Under the pieces are notes generated by a model. It searched no databases. It saw only the letters and a list, made by a program, of their open reading frames with translations, and had not been told where the DNA came from. A DNA stretch of 9,819 nucleotides, taken from an uncultured Planctomycetaceae bacterium. GTDB taxonomy: Bacteria > Planctomycetota > Planctomycetia > Pirellulales > UBA1268. The DNA lies in the NCBI GenBank assembly GCA_903958265.1, contig CAJBSQ010000783.1, forward strand, positions 1 to 9,819, read 5' to 3'. Positions 1 through 7,926 of the stretch are shown piece after piece. The translations under genes were made by a program, and so were the position numbers. The stretch's first letter is position 1, and the number at the start of each line of letters is the position of its first letter.

Positions 1-788
1 ATCTGTCGAGCGCCTACTCGGGCTTCAGCCTCGGCGCCGACCCGGCCGACGGCCGCTTCAAGGTCCGCGACCTGAACCTGCCCGAGGGCGTCGACGAGCC
101 CCGGTTCGACAAGCGACGCCGGATGCTCGACGTGGTCAACGACCACTTCCGCCAGACGGAGACGAGCGATTCGCTCGACGCGCTCGACACCTTCTACCAG
201 CGGGCCTACGGCCTGATCAGTTCTGCAAAGGCGCAGGAGGCCTTCGACCTCAAGAAGGAACCCGACGCCATCAAGGACGAGTACGGCCGCAACCCGGCCG
301 GCCTGCGGATGCTGCTCGCCCGCCGGCTCGTGGAGTCGGGCGTGCGGTTCGTGACGCTCACCTACGGCGGCTGGGATCACCACGATAAGATCGAGAAGGG
401 GATCAAGAGCCAGGCCCCGGCCTTCGACCAGGGCTTCGCGACCCTGATCCGCGACCTCGACCGCCGCGGCCTCCTGGCCTCCACGCTCGTCTGCGTCGGC
501 ACCGAGTTCGGCCGCACCCCCAAGATCAACCCCACGGCCGGCCGCGACCACTGGCCCAAGGTGTTTTCGATCGTGATGGCCGGAGGGGGCATCAAGGGGG
601 GCATCGTTTACGGATCGAGCAACGCCACGGCCGCCGAGCCCGAGGACGATCCGCTCACCGTCGAGGACTGGGCCACCACGGTCTACGACCGGCTCGGGAT
701 CGACGCCCGCAAGGAACTGATGGCGCCGGGGGCACGGCCGGTCGAGATCGTCGACGGCGGCAAGGTCGTCCAGCAACTCATCACCTGA
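1..788 (+). CDS. DUF1501 family protein, 3' part (5' end outside window)
   Basis: The reading frame is already open at base 3 and runs to TGA at 786-788, so about 261 C-terminal residues are visible and the start lies upstream. Hallmarks of DUF1501 are present in order: a GGWDHHDKI segment (about 366-392), GTEFGRTPKIN (498-530), GRDHWP (540-557) and GGGIKGG followed by VYG (582-614). The C-terminal part ends with a G-x-RPV segment typical of the family. DUF1501 proteins are related to the alkaline phosphatase/sulfatase fold and usually carry a Tat signal at the N-terminus, which cannot be checked here. No substrate is established for the family. The family motif is more often GGWDTH; here the residue after Asp is His. 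The next gene begins 7 nt downstream, with its ribosome binding site overlapping this stop codon, so the two are probably translated from one message. Family assignment is secure; enzymatic role is unknown. Confidence 0.92.
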   Translation, partial: LSSAYSGFSLGADPADGRFKVRDLNLPEGVDEPRFDKRRRMLDVVNDHFRQTETSDSLDALDTFYQRAYGLISSAKAQEAFDLKKEPDAIKDEYGRNPAGLRMLLARRLVESGVRFVTLTYGGWDHHDKIEKGIKSQAPAFDQGFATLIRDLDRRGLLASTLVCVGTEFGRTPKINPTAGRDHWPKVFSIVMAGGGIKGGIVYGSSNATAAEPEDDPLTVEDWATTVYDRLGIDARKELMAPGARPVEIVDGGKVVQQLIT

Positions 789-790
789 GG
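787..790 (+). promoter_or_regulatory. Ribosome binding site of the PPC-domain gene
   Basis: GAGG overlaps the TGA stop of the DUF1501 gene and sits 5 nt before ATG 796 and 8 nt before ATG 799. It favours a start at one of these two codons. The in-frame ATG at 910, directly before the hydrophobic signal-peptide core, has no visible Shine-Dalgarno sequence. Confidence 0.55.
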
Positions 791-795
791 CACGC

Positions 796-3312
796 ATGAT
801 GCCGTTCACCGGGGCCGTGAAGGGCTGCCCATGCCCTGTCGCCGGACGTTCGCTACGGCCATCCTGGCCTTCGCTCACTGCACGCCGGCTACGCTTCACT
901 CGCGTTGCGATGCTGCTCGTGGGTCTCGCGGGCCTCGCTTCGTCCGCGCTCGCCTCGTCGCCGAGCCTCTCGCTGATCCTTCCCCGCGGGGTGCAGCGCG
1001 GCGGCGACCGTGAGCTCGAGTTCCGCGGTGAACGGCTGGGCGACGCGCAGGAAATCTTTTTCTACGGCGACGACGGCCTCGCCGTGACGTCGCTGACCTC
1101 GGGCACCGATGAGAAATCGTTTAAGGCCGTGATCCACGTGCCTGAGTCGTGCCCGGCGGGCGAGCAGATCGTGCAGGTCCGCACGGCGTCGGGCATCAGC
1201 GACTACCGGTCGTTCTGGGTCGGCGGGCTGCCAATCCTCGACGAGATCGAGCCCAACGGCTCCGCCGACAAGGCCCAGCCAATGCCGCTCGACCACACCA
1301 CCCACGGCATCGTCGCCAGCGAAGATGTCGATTGCTTCGCCGTCGACCTCACGAAAGGCCAGCGGCTCTCGGTGGAGATCGAGGGATTGCGGCTTGGCAG
1401 CCACCGGTTCGATCCGCACATCTCGATCGTCGACTCCAAGGGGTTTCAGCTCGCCGTCGCCGATGACTCGCCGGCCACGCTCCAGGACGGCATCCTCTCG
1501 GTGCTCGCCCCCGAGGATGGCCGCTACCTGGTGCAGGTCCGCGAAGCCTCCTATGGCGGCGACGGCAGTTCCCGCTACCGCCTCCACATCGGCGGGTTCC
1601 CGCGTCCCACGGCCATCCACCCCGCCGGGGGCAAGGCGGGCGAGAAGGTGACCGTCACCTTTCTCGGCGATGCATCGGGACCGATCGTGCGGGAGTTCGA
1701 CGTGCCCACCATGCCGATCGGCGGCACGCACCGGCTGTTTGCGACCGACGACGGCGGCACCTGCCCCTCCCCCCTGCCCTTCCGGATCTCGGCGAGCGGC
1801 AATGCCCTCGAGCAGGAGCCCAACGACGAACCCACCGCGGCGACGCCGGCCGATGCCACGCTCGCGTTCCACGGCGTGGTCGAGAAGCCCGGCGACGTCG
1901 ATCACTTTCGGTTTGCGGCGAAGAAGGGGCAGACCCTCGAGGTGGAGTGCCACGCCCGCCGGCTGCGGTCCGGCCTCGATCCCGTGGTCAACGTGCTCAA
2001 GGCCGACGGCAGCACCATGGCGGGCAACGACGACGCCAAGGGGCCCGACTCGGTCTTCCGGTTCGACGTGCCCGAAGACGGCGAGTATCTCATGCGCATC
2101 AAAGACCACCTCGGCCGCGGCCAGCCCGACTTCACCTACCGCGTGGAACTCGCGGCCCCCGCGCCGCGGCTCACCCTCACGATCCCGCGGATCGACCGCT
2201 TCTCGCAGACGCGGCAGACGGTGGTCGTGCCGCGGGGCAACCGCTTCGCGATCCTCGTGAACGCCACGCGGACCAACTTCGACGGCGAACTCCTGCTCGA
2301 TGGCAGCCAGCTGCCCGCTGGGGTCACGATGATCGCTCCGCCGTTCAAGGCCGGGCAGGTGCAGGTGCCCGTCGTCTTCGAGGCGGCCACCGATGCCCCG
2401 CTCGCCGGAGAGCTCCTCACGTTCACGGCCCGGCAGGTCACCGCAGAAGACCCCGAGGGCAAGGCTGGGATCAGCGGCCACTTCGAGAATGCCGCCGATT
2501 TCGTGCTCGGCGATCCCAACAACGCCGTCCACTATTCGGGCCGCGTATCAAAACTCGCCGTCGCGGTCGTCGAGGCGGTGCCCTTCTCGATCGAACTCGT
2601 GCAGCCGAAGGCGCCACTCGTGCGAAACGGAGCGGTCGATCTCCGCGTGATCGTCAAGCGGGCCGAGGGCTTCGACAAGCCGGTCACGGTCGAGTTTCCA
2701 TCCCGCCCCGGCGGCGTGTCGACGAGCCCGTCGATCACGATTCCGCCCGAGGCGACCGAGGCGATCTATCAGATCAACGCCGACGCCAAGGCGGCGACCG
2801 GCACGTGGCCTGTCTACGTGATCGCCGGCGGGGACGTGAACGGCACCGCCTGGGTGGCCTCGCCACCGGTGATGCTCGAGGTGGCGGAGCCCTTCACAAC
2901 GGCCACGCTCAAGCGGGCGTCGTGCGAGCAGGGCCAGCAGGCTACGATCGCCTGCACGCTGGCTCATTCCCGGCCCTTCGAGGGAGAGGCGACGGCGCGA
3001 CTCCTGGGCCTGCCCCCCGAGACGACGGCCCCGGAGCTGACGTTCACGAAGGACACGCCGGAACTCGTGTTTTCGGTGACGACGACCGACAAGAGCCCCC
3101 CCGGCAACCACAAGTCGGTGATCATGGAGCTGACCACGCCCGTCGCGGGGGAGCCCGCGCGGATGAACGCCGGCAGCGTAGAACTCAAGATCGTGAAGCC
3201 CTCGGGCGAGCCGGCCCCGAAGCCCGCGACGCCCACTCCCGCGCAGCAGGCCGCCAAGCCCGTGTCGCGGCTCGAGCAACTCCGCCAGCAGGCAAAGGGA
3301 GGCACGCCGTGA
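796..3312 (+). CDS. Exported protein with two PPC (pre-peptidase C-terminal) domains
   Basis: An 838-residue protein of a type common in planctomycetes; no catalytic domain is recognisable. Residues 1-38 are polar and basic, 39-53 form a hydrophobic signal-peptide core, and cleavage is likely after the ALA ending at 53. Residues about 57-144 look like an IPT/TIG-type beta domain (ILPRGVQRGG, GERLGDAQEIFF). Two PPC-like beta-sandwich domains follow at about 149-267 and 338-453. Each opens with an E-x-EPN motif and has DVDCFAVDL or DVDHFRFAA and a late PEDGRY or PEDGEY motif. Residues 455-800 hold further Ig/beta-sandwich-like segments. The tail (800-838) is rich in Pro and Ala and ends in a short charged helix. 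PPC domains are usually non-catalytic modules of secreted proteins, so a periplasmic or surface structural or binding role is inferred. The stop overlaps the next start by 4 nt (GTGA). The start could instead be 799 or 910. Confidence 0.88.
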   Translation: MMPFTGAVKGCPCPVAGRSLRPSWPSLTARRLRFTRVAMLLVGLAGLASSALASSPSLSLILPRGVQRGGDRELEFRGERLGDAQEIFFYGDDGLAVTSLTSGTDEKSFKAVIHVPESCPAGEQIVQVRTASGISDYRSFWVGGLPILDEIEPNGSADKAQPMPLDHTTHGIVASEDVDCFAVDLTKGQRLSVEIEGLRLGSHRFDPHISIVDSKGFQLAVADDSPATLQDGILSVLAPEDGRYLVQVREASYGGDGSSRYRLHIGGFPRPTAIHPAGGKAGEKVTVTFLGDASGPIVREFDVPTMPIGGTHRLFATDDGGTCPSPLPFRISASGNALEQEPNDEPTAATPADATLAFHGVVEKPGDVDHFRFAAKKGQTLEVECHARRLRSGLDPVVNVLKADGSTMAGNDDAKGPDSVFRFDVPEDGEYLMRIKDHLGRGQPDFTYRVELAAPAPRLTLTIPRIDRFSQTRQTVVVPRGNRFAILVNATRTNFDGELLLDGSQLPAGVTMIAPPFKAGQVQVPVVFEAATDAPLAGELLTFTARQVTAEDPEGKAGISGHFENAADFVLGDPNNAVHYSGRVSKLAVAVVEAVPFSIELVQPKAPLVRNGAVDLRVIVKRAEGFDKPVTVEFPSRPGGVSTSPSITIPPEATEAIYQINADAKAATGTWPVYVIAGGDVNGTAWVASPPVMLEVAEPFTTATLKRASCEQGQQATIACTLAHSRPFEGEATARLLGLPPETTAPELTFTKDTPELVFSVTTTDKSPPGNHKSVIMELTTPVAGEPARMNAGSVELKIVKPSGEPAPKPATPTPAQQAAKPVSRLEQLRQQAKGGTP
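841..909 (+). repeat. Repeat-like GC-rich segment with small inverted repeat in N-terminal coding region
   Basis: This stretch encodes the polar extension ahead of the signal-peptide core. It contains a perfect 5-bp inverted repeat GGCCA-TCC-TGGCC (857-869) and a repeated TTCGCT (849-854 and 870-875), and it has a CGCTCACT/CGCTTCACTCGCG style that resembles dispersed palindromic bacterial repeats. Only the local structure is seen. That it is a genome-wide repeat is inference and cannot be tested from one copy. Confidence 0.3.
3295..3302 (+). promoter_or_regulatory. Strong ribosome binding site of the DUF1549/DUF1553 gene
   Basis: AAGGGAGG lies inside the last codons of the PPC-domain gene and ends 6 nt before GTG 3309. 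This near-consensus Shine-Dalgarno sequence at ideal spacing decides the start of the next gene. The same frame is open far upstream, so ORF length alone would give a wrong start. Confidence 0.8.
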
Positions 3313-5855
3313 AACGAGGTCTCTTCGCCCGCTGCTCGAAGGCGTCGAGCACTCCGTGGCAGACGTCGACGGCGGGGGACGTCGATGCGCGTGAGCGCAT
3401 CCTCGCCTCACAGCGAAGGCTTTTTTCACCGCTGTCTGCTGGTGCCGTCGTGCTCGTCTCACTCCTCGGCCTCGCAGCCGAAGCCGCCACGCTCCGCGTC
3501 TCGCCGCCCGCCGTGCACCTCTCGACCGCCCGCGATCGGCAGTCGCTGGTGGTGCAGGTCGTCGAGCCCGACGGCATCACCCGCGACGCGACCCTCTCGG
3601 CGACGATCTCCGTCGACGACCCCACGAAGGCTCGGCTCGACGGCCGCACGCTCTTTCCCCTCGCCGATGGCGACACGGCGGTCACGGTGGCCGTTGCCGA
3701 CCAGACGGTGTCGATCCCGGTGCACATCGAACGGGCTGGTCAGCATCCCGACCTGAGCTTCCGGCTCGACGTGATGCCGGTCTTCATGCGGAGCGGCTGC
3801 AACGCCGGCAGTTGCCACGGCTCGGCCCGCGGCAAGGATGGGTTCCGACTGTCGTTGTTCGGCTTCGATCCCGCGGCCGATTACCAGCGGCTCACCCGCG
3901 AACAACCCGGTCGACGAATCAATCTGGCCGTGCCGACCGAGAGCCTCCTGCTCACAAAGGCCACGGCCACCGTGCCGCACACCGGCGGCGCGAGGCTCAC
4001 CGCCGGCGACGAGCACTACGCCACACTGCAGCGGTGGCTCGAAGGGGGGGCGGCCGACGATCCCGGCCCCACGCCGGCCGTCGTCGCCCTGGAACTGCAC
4101 CCGCCCACCGCCGTACTCGACGGCCCGGCCGCCACACAGCAGTTCACGGTGCTCGCGAGATACGCCGACGGCACCGACCGCGACGTCACGTCACTGGCCG
4201 TGTTCCTCAGCAGCAACGACGCCTCCGCGAAGATCGATCGCGACGGGCTCGTGACCGCCGGCGGCCGCGGCGAGGCCTTTGTGATGGCCCGCTTCGAGAC
4301 CCACACCGTGGGCTCCCAGGTGATCGCCCTGCCCGAGAACCTCGCCTTTGCATGGACTCCACCGGCGGCGGCGAATCGGATCGACGAGCTGGTCAATGCC
4401 AAGCTCCACACGCTGCGGATCAACCCCTCGGCTCCGTGCAGCGACGAGGAGTTTCTCCGGCGGGCCAGCATCGACATCGGTGGCGTGCTCCCCACCTCCG
4501 CCGAATACCGCTCGTTCCTGTCGAGCCCTGATCCCGACAAGCGGGCGCGGCTGGTGGATCAGCTCCTTGAGCGGAAGGAGTTCGTCGACCTGTGGGTGAT
4601 GAAGTGGTCGGAGCTGATGATGGTCCGGACGGTGCCGAACCAGGTCAGCGAGAAGGCGATGTTCCTGTACTACGGCTGGCTCCAGGACCGGATCGAGGCC
4701 AACACGCCGATCGACACCCTCGTCCGCGAACTGCTCGCGGCGAAGGGGGGCACCTTCACGAACCCCGCGACCAACTACTTCCAGCACGAGCGGGACACGC
4801 TCAAGACCGCCGAGAATGTGGCCCAGGTCTTCATGGGGATGCGGATCCAGTGCGCCCAGTGCCACAACCATCCCTTCGACCGCTGGACGATGGACGACTA
4901 TTACGGTTTCGCCAACTTCTTCGCCCAGATCGGCCGCAAGCAGGGGGAGGACCCGCGGGAGACAATCGTCTTCAACTCGGGCGGCAGCGACGTGAAGCAC
5001 CCGGTTGGTGGCCGGGTCGTGCCGCCGAAGTTCCTGGGGGGCGGCGTGCCCGACGTGGCCGGCAAGGATCGCCGCGAGGTGCTGGCGGCATGGCTGGCCT
5101 CCCCCGACAACCCGCACTTCGGCCGCAATCTCGTCAACATCGTGTGGGCCCACTTCTTCGGCCGGGGCATCGTGGATGAGGTCGACGATGTCCGCGTGAG
5201 CAACCCACCGGTCAACGAGGCTCTGCTCGACGCCCTGGCCCGGCGGTTCGTCGAGTCGAAGTACGACTTCAAGCAGCTCGTTCGTGAGATCTGCACCTCG
5301 CATGCCTACCAGCGGTCCACGCGGCCGAACGAGACCAACGCCGGCGACGAGCGGAACTTCTCGAAGGGGAGCCTACGGAGAATCCGTGCCGAGGTGCTGC
5401 TCGACATCGTGACGGCCGCGACGGCGACGCAGAACAAGTTCAAGGGACTGCCGCTCGGGGCCCGCGCGGTGCAGATCGCCGACGGCAACACGAGCACCTA
5501 CTTCCTCACCACGTTCGGCCGGGCGACTCGGGCCACCGCCTGCTCGTGCGAGGTGAAGATGGAGCCGAACCTCTCGCAGGCCCTGCACCTCCTGAACGGC
5601 GACACGATCCAGCAGAAGATCCGCCAGGGGGGCGTGGTCAAGCAGCTGCTCGACGCCGGACGCTCCCCGGAGCAGGTGATCGAGGAGCTCTACCTGCGGA
5701 CGCTCACCCGTCGGCCCACCGAGAAGGAGACGCAGGGGCTGATGGAGATCATCGGCACCGACCCGACCGCCGGCACGCCGGCCGGTCTCCGCGAGACGCT
5801 CGAGGACGGATTCTGGGCGGTCCTCAACTCCCGCGAGTTTGTCTTCAACCACTGA
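3309..5855 (+). CDS. DUF1549/DUF1553 (PSCyt2/PSD1) protein with Ig-like domains
   Basis: An 848-residue exported protein of the planctomycete PSCyt2/PSD1 type, starting at GTG. Residues 1-42 are a long polar extension and about 43-60 a hydrophobic signal-peptide core (cleavage near AEA/A). An Ig-like beta domain spans about 61-142. A first Cys-His motif, C164-NAGS-C169-H170, opens the cytochrome-like segment (GSARGKDGF, LFGFDP, HTGG) to about 248. A Big_2-like domain spans 256-342 (FTVLARYADGTDRDVT, KIDRDGLVTAGG). DUF1549 covers about 355-540 (RIDELVNAKL, FLRRASIDIGGVLPT) and contains C515-AQ-C518-H519 followed by NHPFDRW. DUF1553 covers about 585-840 (NPHFGRNLVNIVWAHFFGRG, SHAYQRS, ELYLRTLTRRPT). 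The Cys-His motifs suggest covalent heme c. No reaction is established for these domains. The gene overlaps the PPC gene by 4 nt, which suggests translational coupling, and the cytochrome/WD40 gene follows after 6 nt. Confidence 0.93.
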   Translation: MKRGLFARCSKASSTPWQTSTAGDVDARERILASQRRLFSPLSAGAVVLVSLLGLAAEAATLRVSPPAVHLSTARDRQSLVVQVVEPDGITRDATLSATISVDDPTKARLDGRTLFPLADGDTAVTVAVADQTVSIPVHIERAGQHPDLSFRLDVMPVFMRSGCNAGSCHGSARGKDGFRLSLFGFDPAADYQRLTREQPGRRINLAVPTESLLLTKATATVPHTGGARLTAGDEHYATLQRWLEGGAADDPGPTPAVVALELHPPTAVLDGPAATQQFTVLARYADGTDRDVTSLAVFLSSNDASAKIDRDGLVTAGGRGEAFVMARFETHTVGSQVIALPENLAFAWTPPAAANRIDELVNAKLHTLRINPSAPCSDEEFLRRASIDIGGVLPTSAEYRSFLSSPDPDKRARLVDQLLERKEFVDLWVMKWSELMMVRTVPNQVSEKAMFLYYGWLQDRIEANTPIDTLVRELLAAKGGTFTNPATNYFQHERDTLKTAENVAQVFMGMRIQCAQCHNHPFDRWTMDDYYGFANFFAQIGRKQGEDPRETIVFNSGGSDVKHPVGGRVVPPKFLGGGVPDVAGKDRREVLAAWLASPDNPHFGRNLVNIVWAHFFGRGIVDEVDDVRVSNPPVNEALLDALARRFVESKYDFKQLVREICTSHAYQRSTRPNETNAGDERNFSKGSLRRIRAEVLLDIVTAATATQNKFKGLPLGARAVQIADGNTSTYFLTTFGRATRATACSCEVKMEPNLSQALHLLNGDTIQQKIRQGGVVKQLLDAGRSPEQVIEELYLRTLTRRPTEKETQGLMEIIGTDPTAGTPAGLRETLEDGFWAVLNSREFVFNH
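3384..3401 (+). repeat. Perfect 7-bp inverted repeat with GTGA loop
   Basis: GATGCGC-GTGA-GCGCATC forms a perfect 7-bp stem. In RNA the loop is GUGA, a member of the stable GNRA tetraloop class. It lies 75 nt after the GTG start, inside the N-terminal extension (coding for DARERI). A direct repeat of GACGTCGA (3362-3369 and 3379-3386) overlaps its left arm. It may be chance, part of a dispersed repeat or an mRNA structure; no T-tract follows, so it does not look like a terminator. Confidence 0.4.
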
Positions 5856-5861
5856 TATCCC

Positions 5862-7859
5862 ATGGCCAGCATGCTTGCGCTCGTCCGCCACGTTCCGGCG
5901 GCTGTCGTCCTCGCGGCCTCGGTGCTGCCGGCCGTCGCCGCCGACACGCCGACGTTCGTGGACAACGCCCTACCGGTGCTGCGGCAGCGGTGCGGCTCCT
6001 GCCACAACCCCGACAAGAAGACCGCCGGTCTCGACGTCACGAGCTACGCTTCCATCCTCCGCGGCGGCGGCTCCGGCGAGGTGATCACGCCGGGCGACGC
6101 CGCGGGCAGTCATCTGTTCCGCGTGGCCAACCACGACGACGAGCCGAAGATGCCCCCCGACGCGCCGCCGATACCGGAGGCGGAGCGGCAGGTCCTGAAG
6201 TCATGGATCGACGGGGGGGTGCTGGAAACCAAGGGGAGCGTTGCCGTCGCACCGAAGCGGGTCGAGGTGGCGATGGCAGCACCGGCCACCGAGCGGCCGG
6301 CCGTGCCACCGATGCCCGGTCGCCTGCCGCTCGAGACCGGCGCCAAGACCGCGAAGCCGGATAGCTCCACGTCGCTGGCGACGAGTCCATGGTCGCCGCT
6401 CGTGGCCGCCTGCGGGCAGAAGCAGGTGGTGCTCTATCGCACCGACACACTCGACCTCGTGGGCGTGCTGCCCTTCCCCGAGGGTCGTCCCCACGTGGTG
6501 CGATTCAGCGCCGGTGGCGGCCTGATCGTGGCCGGTGGGGGCGTCGGCGGCCAGAGCGGCAGGGTCGTCGTCTGGAACCTCCGAAACGGCCGCCGGCTCT
6601 GCACGCTCGGCGATGAGCTCGATATCGTGCTCGCCGCCGACGTCAGTCCTGACCAGCGTCTGGTCGCGCTCGGCGGCCCGCAGAAGGTCGCCCGGATCTG
6701 GTCGATCGAGACCGGCGCCAAGCTCCACGACCTCGGCAAGCACACCGACTGGATCCTCGCCACGGCGTTCAGCCCCGACGGTGCCCTGCTCGTCACGGCC
6801 GACCGCGCCGGCAACGTGTTCGCCTGGGAGTCGGCCACGGGCCGCGACTTCCTCACGATCCCGGCTCATCCCGCGGCCGTCACGAGCCTCGCCTGGCGGG
6901 GCGACTCCAACGTGCTCGCCACGGGCTGTGACGACGGCCAGATCCGGCTCTGGGAGCCTGAGAACGGCACGCTCGTGAAGGCGTGGCCTGCGCACGGCGG
7001 CGGCGTGGCGGCCATCGACTTCACGCGGGACGGCCGGCTCGTGTCGGTCGGCCGCGACAAGACGCCCAAGCTCTGGAAGGCCGACTTCTCGCAGGAGCGG
7101 GCGCTGGCGCCCGGGGCCGACGTTGGGATGTCCGTCGCGGCCTGCGACGAGACCGGCCGCATCCTGGTTGGCGACTGGACGGGCGAGCTTTCCGCCTACG
7201 CTGCCGCAGACGGCGGCCGGGTCGGCATGCTCGATCCCAATCCCGCGCCGCTGACCGATCGCGTCGCCGCCGCCGAGCGGGAGTTCGCCGCACGAAAGAC
7301 CATGCTCGACGCGGCCGTCGCCGCGCTCGCGGCCGCCCCTGATGCGGAGAAACTGCAGGCTGAATCAGCGGTCATCGATCTGAAGAGCCAGGTGGCGAAA
7401 GCCGCGGCCGAGCAGGCTCGCTGGTTCGGCGAGGTGGCCTTCCAGGCGGGGTATGACCGCCTGGCGAAGACGCTGGCCGACCGGCAGGCGGCGGTGGCAG
7501 CGGCCGAGTCGGAGTGGGGCGTGGTCGAGGCCAAGCGACGCACCGACGATCAGTCGCTGCAGGCGGCGGCGGCCAAGCGGGATGGTCTCCAGCAGCAGGC
7601 CGACGCGCTCGCAACGGCGATCACCCAGGCGGAGCAGCAGGTGAAGGATCTGGCCGCGCAGCTTGAGAAGCACAAGGCGGAGATGGCGCAGGTGCAAAGC
7701 GGCTTGCCCGGGGCAACGACCGAGGCTGAGACGGCGGCGGCCGCGGTGGCCGAAGCGACCAAGGCCGCCGACGAGAGAAAGGCGGCCATCGCGGCCCGTC
7801 AGGCCGAAGCGGACGCCCTGGCGAAGGAACTCGACGCCTTGCAGGGCGTTGCCCCGTAG
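5862..7859 (+). CDS. PSCyt1 cytochrome-domain protein with seven-blade WD40 propeller and coiled coil
   Basis: A 665-residue exported protein. Residues 1-27 form a signal peptide (hydrophobic core about 10-26, cleavage near AVA/AD). The PSCyt1-type c-cytochrome domain follows at about 30-120, with C44-GS-C47-H48 for covalent heme attachment and Met97 in a KMPPDAPP motif as the likely distal ligand. After a Pro/Ala linker (125-165), about seven WD40-like blades can be traced, near 170-200, 205-248, 250-290, 293-333, 335-375, 377-413 and 418-457. The best ones carry ATAFSPDGALLVT, GQIRLWEPENGT and ARIWSIETG. Residues about 465-660 are Ala/Glu/Gln/Lys-rich and predicted by eye to be a long coiled coil. 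Electron transfer plus a protein-interaction scaffold in the periplasm is inferred; the actual partner is unknown. It starts 6 nt after the DUF1549/DUF1553 gene without a clear Shine-Dalgarno sequence; ATG 5871 is an alternative start. It is the last gene of the block. Confidence 0.92.
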   Translation: MASMLALVRHVPAAVVLAASVLPAVAADTPTFVDNALPVLRQRCGSCHNPDKKTAGLDVTSYASILRGGGSGEVITPGDAAGSHLFRVANHDDEPKMPPDAPPIPEAERQVLKSWIDGGVLETKGSVAVAPKRVEVAMAAPATERPAVPPMPGRLPLETGAKTAKPDSSTSLATSPWSPLVAACGQKQVVLYRTDTLDLVGVLPFPEGRPHVVRFSAGGGLIVAGGGVGGQSGRVVVWNLRNGRRLCTLGDELDIVLAADVSPDQRLVALGGPQKVARIWSIETGAKLHDLGKHTDWILATAFSPDGALLVTADRAGNVFAWESATGRDFLTIPAHPAAVTSLAWRGDSNVLATGCDDGQIRLWEPENGTLVKAWPAHGGGVAAIDFTRDGRLVSVGRDKTPKLWKADFSQERALAPGADVGMSVAACDETGRILVGDWTGELSAYAAADGGRVGMLDPNPAPLTDRVAAAEREFAARKTMLDAAVAALAAAPDAEKLQAESAVIDLKSQVAKAAAEQARWFGEVAFQAGYDRLAKTLADRQAAVAAAESEWGVVEAKRRTDDQSLQAAAAKRDGLQQQADALATAITQAEQQVKDLAAQLEKHKAEMAQVQSGLPGATTEAETAAAAVAEATKAADERKAAIAARQAEADALAKELDALQGVAP

Positions 7860-7926
7860 AAGCCCCCGGGGCGTGAGTACCGGGTGGCGCAACGTCGCCC
7901 AGCTGTCGAGGCCGCCCCCCCTCGCC
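7860..7926. other. Gap between convergent genes
   Basis: These 67 nt separate the two convergent transcription units. They hold only weak GC-rich complementarity: CCCCGGGG at 7864-7871, GCCCC at 7851-7855 against GGGGC at 7868-7872, and a 4-bp GGCG/CGCC stem at 7886-7899. No run of T follows any stem on either strand, so an intrinsic terminator cannot be called. Factor-dependent termination is possible. Confidence 0.5.

Noticed and set aside
889..2532. Long antisense open frame of 547 residues across the PPC-domain gene
   Set aside because: It is a GC-rich shadow frame opposite a well-supported gene. Its translation is low-complexity His/Arg/Gly-rich and has no recognisable domain or ribosome binding site.
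1947..3308. Upstream extension of the DUF1549/DUF1553 reading frame, giving a 1302-residue ORF
   Set aside because: The extension overlaps the PPC-domain gene in another frame and translates to Arg/Pro-rich sequence without domains. The GTG at 3309 has a near-perfect Shine-Dalgarno sequence and a GTGA overlap.
4191..5303. Antisense open frame of 370 residues inside the DUF1549/DUF1553 gene
   Set aside because: It lies opposite conserved family motifs and has no recognisable domain, so it is explained by high GC codon use.
7844..7899. Intrinsic terminator at the convergent junction
   Set aside because: Only 4- to 5-bp GC-rich stems are present and no T-tract follows on either strand.
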